A stretch of 64,000 bases of DNA, taken from Aquimonas sp044377145 (GTDB lineage: Bacteria > Pseudomonadota > Gammaproteobacteria > Xanthomonadales > Xanthomonadaceae). Each line of letters starts with the position of its first letter. Position 1 is the first letter of the stretch. A model generated the notes under the pieces. That model had not been told where the DNA came from and made no database searches. It saw only the letters and a program-made list of their open reading frames with translations. Location of the stretch: NCBI RefSeq assembly GCF_044377145.1, contig NZ_JBILJQ010000011.1, forward strand, positions 1 through 64,000, given 5' to 3'. Positions 55,699 to 64,000 of the stretch are shown in pieces. The translations under genes were made by a program, and so were the position numbers.

Positions 55699-56166
55699 AT
55701 GAGCTTCGGTACCATCATCGCCCAGGCGCTGGCTTTTGCTGGCCTGATCTGGATTGTCGCGACCAAGATCTGGCCGCCGCTCCTGATCGCCATTGAAGAG
55801 CGTCAGAAGAAAATCGCCGAAGGTCTCGCCGCTGCCGAACGCAGCCAGCGGGATCTGGTGCAGGCCGAATCGCGCGTCAACGACCTGCTGAAAGAAGCCC
55901 GCGGCAAGGGCAACGAGATCATCGAGCAGGCTCACGCCCGCGCCAACCAGATTGTCGACAAGGCCAAGCAGGACGCCATTGCTGAAGCCGAGCGTCAGCT
56001 GGCGGCGGCCAAGGCGGAGATCGAAGCCTCGGTACACCGTGCCCGCGAAGAACTGCGCCAGCAGGTCGCAACGCTGGCGGTGGCCGGCGCCGAGCGCGTG
56101 CTGCGTCGCGAGATCAATGCCGACACCCACAAGGCGCTGCTCTCCGAGCTTGCGGCTGAGATCTGA
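55699..56166 (+). CDS. atpF: F0F1 ATP synthase subunit b
   Basis: 155 residues. One N-terminal membrane helix (about 7-27) and then a long charged helix rich in Glu, Lys, Ala and Gln (about 30-150), the peripheral stalk. The text GKGNEIIEQAHARANQIVDKAK is characteristic. It pairs as a dimer and binds subunit delta. The next gene starts 2 nt after its stop. Confidence 0.95.
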   Translation: MSFGTIIAQALAFAGLIWIVATKIWPPLLIAIEERQKKIAEGLAAAERSQRDLVQAESRVNDLLKEARGKGNEIIEQAHARANQIVDKAKQDAIAEAERQLAAAKAEIEASVHRAREELRQQVATLAVAGAERVLRREINADTHKALLSELAAEI

Positions 56167-56168
56167 GC

Positions 56169-56696
56169 ATGAGCACTGCAGCCACTCTCGCCCGTCCCTA
56201 CGCTCGCGCTGCCTTCCAGGTTGCGCGCGGTCAGCAGGCCTTGCCGGCATGGTCGGCTGCGCTGCAGTTCAACGCCCAGGCGGCCGCAACGCCTGCCGTG
56301 GCCGGATTCATTGGCCACCCGCTGGTATCGGCGGAAAGCCTGGTCGAACTGCTGGCGGTGCCCGACTCCAGCGCTGAGCAGAGTCGCTTCCTGGCCGTCT
56401 TGGCGGAGAACGGCCGCCTGCCGCTGCTGACCGAGATCGCCGCCCAGTTCGAAGTGCTGCGCGCTGAAGCCGAACGCGTGGTGCCGGTGCAGGTTCGCTC
56501 CGCGGCCGCGCTGTCCGACGCCGAAGTCGAGGCGCTCAAGGCCTCGCTGAAGAAGCGCTTCGGCGCCGATGTCAGCATGACTTTCGAAGTCGACGCGGAT
56601 CTGCTCGGCGGTGCGGTGATCAGCGCCGGTGACTCCGTTATCGATGGCTCGGTCCGCGGCAAGCTGAAACGTATGGAGCGCGCGCTGGCGTCGTAG
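56169..56696 (+). CDS. atpH: F0F1 ATP synthase subunit delta
   Basis: 175 residues. Start MSTAATLARPYARAAFQVA is typical of AtpH, and the C-terminal block EVDADLLGGAVISAGDSVIDGSVRGKLKRM is the conserved end. It caps the F1 head and joins the b stalk. Confidence 0.95.
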   Translation: MSTAATLARPYARAAFQVARGQQALPAWSAALQFNAQAAATPAVAGFIGHPLVSAESLVELLAVPDSSAEQSRFLAVLAENGRLPLLTEIAAQFEVLRAEAERVVPVQVRSAAALSDAEVEALKASLKKRFGADVSMTFEVDADLLGGAVISAGDSVIDGSVRGKLKRMERALAS

Positions 56697-56749
56697 ACGC
56701 GAGCCGCGCTGTTTTGATTTTCGCGGCCCGTTGTCTACGGCCGCACCCG

Positions 56750-56770
56750 CGGAAAGCACGCAGCTTTCCG
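56750..56770 (+). repeat. Hairpin in the atpH-atpA spacer
   Basis: CGGAAAGC (56750-56757) pairs with GCTTTCCG (56763-56770) around ACGCA. It lies in an unusually long spacer of 249 nt (56697-56945) that holds no supported gene. No U-tract; possibly an mRNA structural element. Confidence 0.4.
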
Positions 56771-56945
56771 GGCGCAGGGATGTGCCGGTTCGCGGCGACC
56801 GCAGGGTCGCCAGCGGACACGGATCCGATGTCACCGCAGTCCGATGCGCGCGCGCCTGCACAGGCTGACGCGGCGCCGGCGGGCTGGGCGGCACGGCGCC
56901 GGTCCGGCACCCCATCCACGAATTCGATATCTCCAGGGATCTCCC

Positions 56946-58493
<1,548 letters not shown>

Positions 58494-58500
58494 AGTAGCC

Positions 58501-58584
58501 GGGATTCGGGAGTGGGGATTCGGGATTCGCAACAGCGACCCGGCGCCTCGCTTACGAATCCCGAATCCCGAATCCCCATTCCCG
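58501..58584. repeat. Inverted heptamer-like repeats between atpA and atpG
   Basis: GGGATTCGGGAGTGGGGATT (58501-58520, continuing to 58530) faces ACGAATCCCGAATCCCGAAT (58555-58574, continuing to 58584). The arms could form a stem of about 28 bp with a loop of about 25 nt inside the atp transcript. Confidence 0.78.
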
Positions 58585-58609
58585 CGCAGCAAGCAGAGCG
58601 AGCAAAGCA

Positions 58610-59473
58610 ATGGCAGGCGGCCGCGAAATCAAGTCCAAGATCAAGTCGGTGCAGAACACCCGCAAGGTGACCCGCGCACTGGAGATGGTCTCGGCATCCA
58701 AGATCCGTAAGGCCCAGGACCGCATGAAGGCCTCGCGGCCGTATGCGCGTCTGATGAAGCAGGTGATCGGCCATATCGCCCGCGCCAACACCGACTACGT
58801 GCACCCCTACATGGCGGCGCGTGAGACGGTGAAGCGTGTGGGCTACGTGGTGGTGTCGACCGACCGCGGTCTGTGCGGCGGCCTGAACTCCAACATGTTC
58901 CGCAAGCTGCTCGGCGAGATCCGCGAGTGGCAGGCCAAGGGCGTCGAGATCGATGTGGTCGCGATCGGCCAGAAAGCCAACACCTTCTTCCGCCGGCTCA
59001 AGGTCAACATGGTCGCCTCGGTGACTCACCTCGGCGAGAAGCCGCAGGTCGAGCAGCTGATCGGCGTGATCCGGGTGATGCTGAGCGCGTACGAGAACGG
59101 CGGTGTCGACCGGGTGATGCTGGCCTACAACGACTTCATCAACACCATGACCCAGCGCCCGACCATCGACGCGCTGCTGCCGCTGCCGCGTTCGGAGTCG
59201 CTGGAAACCAGTCATGACTGGGACTACATCTACGAGCCCGATGCGCCCAGCGTGCTGAACGACGTGCTGACCCGCTATGTCGAGTCACTCGTCTACCAGG
59301 CGGTGCTGGAGAACGTGGCTTCCGAACACGCTGCCCGCATGGTCGCCATGAAGTCGGCCTCGGACAACGCCAGCAAGCTGATCGACACGTTGAACCTGAT
59401 CTACAACAAGGCCCGCCAGGCCGCGATCACCCAGGAAATCTCCGAGATCGTCGGCGGCGCGGCAGCGGTTTAA
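58610..59473 (+). CDS. atpG: F0F1 ATP synthase subunit gamma
   Basis: 287 residues. N-terminal helix MAGGREIKSKIKSVQNTRKV, mid-protein STDRGLCGGLNSN, and C-terminal helix MKSASDNASKLIDTLNLIYN with KARQAAITQEISEIVGGAAA are the family hallmarks. It is the rotating central shaft. Confidence 0.97.
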   Translation: MAGGREIKSKIKSVQNTRKVTRALEMVSASKIRKAQDRMKASRPYARLMKQVIGHIARANTDYVHPYMAARETVKRVGYVVVSTDRGLCGGLNSNMFRKLLGEIREWQAKGVEIDVVAIGQKANTFFRRLKVNMVASVTHLGEKPQVEQLIGVIRVMLSAYENGGVDRVMLAYNDFINTMTQRPTIDALLPLPRSESLETSHDWDYIYEPDAPSVLNDVLTRYVESLVYQAVLENVASEHAARMVAMKSASDNASKLIDTLNLIYNKARQAAITQEISEIVGGAAAV

Positions 59474-59479
59474 GAGCAC

Positions 59480-59507
59480 GGGATTCGGGATTGGGGATTC
59501 GGGATTG
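59480..59507. repeat. Heptamer-like repeat between atpG and atpD
   Basis: GGGATTCGGGATTGGGGATT and one further unit in a single orientation within the 118-nt gap. No inverted partner is seen here. Confidence 0.7.
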
Positions 59508-59591
59508 ACCAGCGCGGCAACACGCAGCTAGCGCCTCGAACCCAAGCCCGCATCACCGAGCGAACAAAGAAACACACTTCGGAGCACAGAA

Positions 59592-60980
<1,389 letters not shown>

Positions 60981-60992
60981 GCCGCTGACGAC

Positions 60993-61090
60993 CGGGAATC
61001 GAGAAACGGGAATCGGGAATCGGAAAAGCGCAGAGCGAACGCTCGCGTCAGTCCGCTTCAACGATTCCCAATTCCCCATTCCCAATTCCC
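60993..61090. repeat. Inverted GGGAATCGG-type repeats between atpD and atpC
   Basis: CGGGAATCGAGAAACGGGAA (60993-61012, continuing to 61023) faces CGATTCCCAATTCCCCATTC (61062-61081, continuing to 61090). This variant unit has GAA where the other arrays have GAT. Confidence 0.72.
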
Positions 61091-61117
61091 GCGAACGAGC
61101 AAAGCGAGAGAGCACCA

Positions 61118-61540
61118 ATGAGCACCATCCGTTGCGACATCGTCAGCGCCGAGGAAGAGATCTACTCCGGCCCTGTCTCCATGGTCGTGGCCACCGGCGA
61201 AATGGGTGAGCTCGGCATCACCCCGCGCCACGCACCGTTGATCACTCGCCTCAAGGCGGGCCAGGTCCGCGTGATTCTGCCCAGCGGCGAAGAACAGCTG
61301 TTCTTCGTGTCCGGCGGCATTCTGGAGGTGCAGCCGCAGGTGGTGACCGTGCTGACAGACACCGCGATCCGCGGCAAGGATCTCGACGAAGTCGCGGCCC
61401 GCAAGGCCAAGGAAGAAGCCGAGCGCATTCTGGCCAACCGCACTGAAGCCATTGAAGTGGCCGAGGCGCAGGCCCAGCTGGTGCAGGCACTGGCCCAGCT
61501 GCAGGCGCTGGAGCGGCTGCGCAAGAACCTGAAACACTGA
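61118..61540 (+). CDS. atpC: F0F1 ATP synthase subunit epsilon
   Basis: 140 residues. Beta-sandwich domain (about 1-85) with MVVATGEMGELGITPRHAPL and FFVSGGILEVQP, followed by the two-helix C-terminal domain (about 90-140). It regulates F1 rotation. Last gene of the operon, followed by a terminator. Confidence 0.96.
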   Translation: MSTIRCDIVSAEEEIYSGPVSMVVATGEMGELGITPRHAPLITRLKAGQVRVILPSGEEQLFFVSGGILEVQPQVVTVLTDTAIRGKDLDEVAARKAKEEAERILANRTEAIEVAEAQAQLVQALAQLQALERLRKNLKH

Positions 61541-61567
61541 CCTTCTCGCGTTGCGTGGGGCAGATCA

Positions 61568-61596
61568 AGAACGCCGACCCTTGTGGTCGGCGTTCT
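61568..61596 (+). terminator. Rho-independent terminator of the atp operon
   Basis: AGAACGCCGACC (61568-61579) pairs perfectly with GGTCGGCGTTCT (61585-61596) around a 5-nt loop, 28 nt after the atpC stop, followed by GCTTTG. Stem quality and position make it the operon terminator although the U-tract is short. Confidence 0.82.
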
Positions 61597-61608
61597 GCTT
61601 TGTGGGAC

Positions 61609-62124
61609 GGGGATTGGGAAGTAGGGATTTGGGACCAAGAGCCGACGGGTTGGAAGTCTTCTGTTTGAGCACCGGCAACCGCCGCAATTCATGCGTGCGA
61701 GCAGAACTCCTGTTTCCGGTCGTGGTGCCCGGGCAGCTCCCCAGGCCCGAACCGCTTCGCGATCACAGATCACCCCGCGAAGAGGGCAGTCGCCGACACG
61801 CCAGCGCGCCCTGAATCCCCAGCCCCAACCCCCGCTCCAAGCGGCACCCCCGATCCGTCTTGACCTTCCCCAGCACAAAGCTGGTGCTGACCCCGGCCAC
61901 GGCTGCTGAGGCCCGCACGGATTGGGGCTGAAGGCGGCAAAAGTCTGAGGGGCGCAGGTCAACTTCCCGGCGATGCCTGACGCCCGCATCGGACGAATGC
62001 CCAAAGCCCGAGTTCCGCACCTTGTCAGCTTCAGAATCGTCGATGGTAAGTCGAGCCGCGTTCGTTGGACGTCCAGCAAGGCTATCCCCTGAGCGGCAAA
62101 AGCAGATTCAAAGTTGGAATGCCA
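61609..62124. other. Gene-free interval with repeat traces
   Basis: Starts with degenerate heptamers (61609-61634). No frame in the remaining stretch shows a recognised domain; minus-strand frames through 61763-62079 look like GC-rich noise. G+C drops after about 62090 as the next promoter region begins. Confidence 0.5.
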
Positions 62125-62153
62125 TTGAACCTGTCAAGTGCACTCCGCATAGT
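62125..62153 (+). promoter_or_regulatory. Possible promoter of the second YD-type gene
   Basis: TTGAAC (62125-62130), 17-nt spacer, CATAGT (62148-62153). A fair -35 and a weak -10, in an AT-richer patch just before ATG 62187. Confidence 0.35.
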
Positions 62154-62186
62154 CCCTGCTCATATTTTTCTTTGAACGAGTGCTTG

Positions 62187-64000
62187 ATGAGCATGCAATC
62201 TGTTGTTTCTGCAGCCGTGCGGTCGGCCGCACCTGCCTCGTCTCATGCGCTTCGTGTCTGGGTCGCCGTATGTGTCGCTGTACTGGGGATCGCGCTTTCT
62301 CAAGGCTGGGCGGGTGCCGTCAGCCAGCAAGGCTCAGGGCACTCTCAATCCCTACTTCCCAACACCGCCGGACAGACCGTTGGAATTTTCCGTAGCGGCT
62401 TCGAGCCGGAAGAAAACGGCTGCGCATCCGGGCCAGATGGCGATGACGACGGCCTGCTGGATCCCTTCTGCATCCAGCAGTTCACGCCGCCGGACCCCGC
62501 TGCGGTAGCGCCGCCCATCAACCCCACCGTTGTCACTGATTTCATTGATGCCAACGAGTTCATCGGTCTCGGCCCGACGCCGATCCAGGTCGGCCTGCAG
62601 CCAGATGTGATCGAGCGATACCGCGCAGCTATCACGCGCGGGCGCGTGCTGGATGAGGCGGGCAATCCGCTGTCGCAAGTGCTGGTGCGTGTGCTGGAGC
62701 ACCCCGAGTACGGCTACACCTATTCCCGCGCGGACGGTTACTACGACCTGCTGGTCAACGGCGGCGGCGATGTCGTGCTTGACTTCCAGAAGCCTGATCG
62801 TCTGCGCGCTCAGCGCACCGTCCGTACCCCCTGGCGCGATTGGGCCTTGGTGGATGACGTGCGACTGCTGCGCCCTGACGGTCTGATGACCGCGGTCATC
62901 CTCGGCCCCGGCGCACCCGCGCAGTTCGCCGCCGGCAGCGCAGTCACCGACGAAGACGGCACCCGCCAGGCCAAAGTGTTCTTCCCGGCCGGAACATCGG
63001 CCACGATGACCCTGCCCAACGGCCAGCAGCAAGCGCTGCCCGTCATGCACTTCCGCGCTACCGAGTACACGGTGGGTGATGCTGGGCCAGAGCGCATACC
63101 CGGACAACTGCCGGCCAGCTCGGCCTACACCTATGCGGTAGAGCTGTCCGCCGATCAGGCGCTCGCAGCCGGTGCAACGCGCGTGGACTTCAACCAGCCG
63201 GTTGGCCTCTACGTGGACAACTTCATCGACTTCCCGGTCGGCGAGATCGTGCCGGCCGGCTGGTACGACTTCCGCGCAGGCAACTGGGTGGCGTCTGACA
63301 ACGGCCGCGTGATCAAGCTGCTCGGGGCTGCGCAGGGGCTGGCGCAAATCGACATCGACGGCAGCGGGGCACCTGCGGACGCCGCTGCCCTGCTCGAACT
63401 CGGCATCACCGCCGAAGAGCGCGCCCACCTCGCCCAGAGCTACGCCATAGGCGCCGAGCTCTGGCGCACTCCGCTCGAGCACTTGACGCCTTGGGATTGC
63501 AATTGGCCGGTCGTGCCTCCGCTTGATGTCGAGGAGCCTACCGATCCCGACTTCGATGACGATCCGAACAGCGGCGGCGAAGACGACGATCCCCACGACA
63601 GGATCGATGACCCGGACAATCCGGACGAGGCTGAAGAGGACGACACCACCGAAGACCCCAACTGTGGGGAGGAGCAGGAATCGGGCAGCATCATTTACTG
63701 CCAGAGCCAGTCTTTGGGCCTTCGGGTGCCGGTGGCCGGCACCGGGCAAAGCCTCAGCTATCGGAGCGACCGCACTGAAGCAGGTACGCTGCAGTCGCGT
63801 TTCGCCTTGCGACTGACGGGCCGCAGCCTTCCGGCCAGTCTTCAGCGTGCGACGGTGGACCTCGACATTCTCGGCCGCCGCTACACGCGCGCGGCCGCCA
63901 CGGCGGCGCTTCCCGACGGTCGTAGAATGTTCGTGGAACGCCGTTTGGCTTTCGATCTGAACCTGGCCGATGCCTACGAGCGCTCGGGCTGGCAGGGGAA
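62187..64000 (+). CDS. Secreted YD/teneurin-like protein, N-terminal part, cut by window edge
   Basis: At least 604 residues, open to the last base. A signal segment (about 20-45) is followed by FRSGFEPEENGC, a carboxypeptidase-regulatory-like unit (about 150-205: ITRGRVLDEAGNPLSQVLVR, then YSRADGYYDLLVNGGG), a middle region with PVGEIVPAGWYDF, a very acidic linker (about 450-490, Asp/Glu-rich), then LRVPVAGTGQSLSYRSDRTE and LTGRSLPASLQRATVDLDIL. The last two blocks match the entry of teneurin-like RHS proteins (consensus PGTPFSLHYSSDR ... SLPASL). The YD repeats should therefore lie beyond 64000. ATG 62187 was chosen as the first start before the signal segment; 62193 is possible. It runs the same way as atpC but behind a terminator, so it is transcribed separately. 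Confidence 0.82.
   Translation, partial: MSMQSVVSAAVRSAAPASSHALRVWVAVCVAVLGIALSQGWAGAVSQQGSGHSQSLLPNTAGQTVGIFRSGFEPEENGCASGPDGDDDGLLDPFCIQQFTPPDPAAVAPPINPTVVTDFIDANEFIGLGPTPIQVGLQPDVIERYRAAITRGRVLDEAGNPLSQVLVRVLEHPEYGYTYSRADGYYDLLVNGGGDVVLDFQKPDRLRAQRTVRTPWRDWALVDDVRLLRPDGLMTAVILGPGAPAQFAAGSAVTDEDGTRQAKVFFPAGTSATMTLPNGQQQALPVMHFRATEYTVGDAGPERIPGQLPASSAYTYAVELSADQALAAGATRVDFNQPVGLYVDNFIDFPVGEIVPAGWYDFRAGNWVASDNGRVIKLLGAAQGLAQIDIDGSGAPADAAALLELGITAEERAHLAQSYAIGAELWRTPLEHLTPWDCNWPVVPPLDVEEPTDPDFDDDPNSGGEDDDPHDRIDDPDNPDEAEEDDTTEDPNCGEEQESGSIIYCQSQSLGLRVPVAGTGQSLSYRSDRTEAGTLQSRFALRLTGRSLPASLQRATVDLDILGRRYTRAAATAALPDGRRMFVERRLAFDLNLADAYERSGWQG

Noticed and set aside
61162..62079. 305-residue minus-strand frame over atpC and the following gap
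   Set aside because: Opposite to atpC and through the terminator; no domain recognised.

Overview
This 64 kb window is GC-rich (roughly two thirds G+C by eye) and looks like a chromosomal segment of a gammaproteobacterium of the Xanthomonadales/Lysobacterales. The support is a canonical F-type ATP synthase operon (atpIBEFHAGDC), a sucrose locus built like the Xanthomonas sux locus, several TonB-dependent receptors, and intergenic GGGATTCGGGATT-type repeats of the kind common in Xanthomonadaceae. The organism assignment is inference; no rRNA or marker search could be run.

Left arm (1-15.2 kb): two decayed insertion-sequence fragments (IS110-type and IS21-type) precede a strong sigma-70-like promoter and a 4159-residue secreted RHS/YD-repeat protein. 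Its C-terminal tip, after the RHS core, is a probable PD-(D/E)XK nuclease toxin in lower-GC DNA. A small gene starting inside the toxin stop codon is the likely immunity gene. An LRR-like orphan follows.

Middle (15.4-31.6 kb): a secreted alpha/beta hydrolase in one transcription unit with a NatAB-type ABC exporter; a ferredoxin-NADP reductase; a YadGH-type ABC exporter; a DUF3096 micro-protein; bioD; free methionine-(R)-sulfoxide reductase coupled to a TfoX C-terminal-domain protein; an MscS channel and an outer-membrane barrel; DUF1415 and TMEM175-like genes; and a 1061-residue propeller-GGDEF sensor. Between them lie relics of a patatin-like lipase and an Rnk/GreA-type regulator.

Regulated transport region (31.8-53.8 kb): (1) a FecI/FecR-type sigma and anti-sigma pair divergent from an STN-domain TonB receptor, a secreted beta-lactamase-fold hydrolase and a small lipoprotein; (2) a MacAB-like tripartite ABC operon (adaptor, ATPase, two permeases) that also carries an NtrC-type regulator and a histidine kinase, preceded by a near-consensus sigma-54 promoter, with a broken copy of the adaptor gene about 6 kb away; (3) a sucrose locus made of a LacI regulator, an SSS-family symporter, a TonB receptor, amylosucrase and ROK fructokinase, with palindromic operator candidates between the divergent arms.

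Right arm (53.9-64 kb): the complete atp operon, whose spacers contain heptamer-like repeats and hairpins, ends at a good terminator. It is followed by the 5' part of a second secreted YD/teneurin-like protein that stays open to the window edge. I saw no tRNA, rRNA or CRISPR array.
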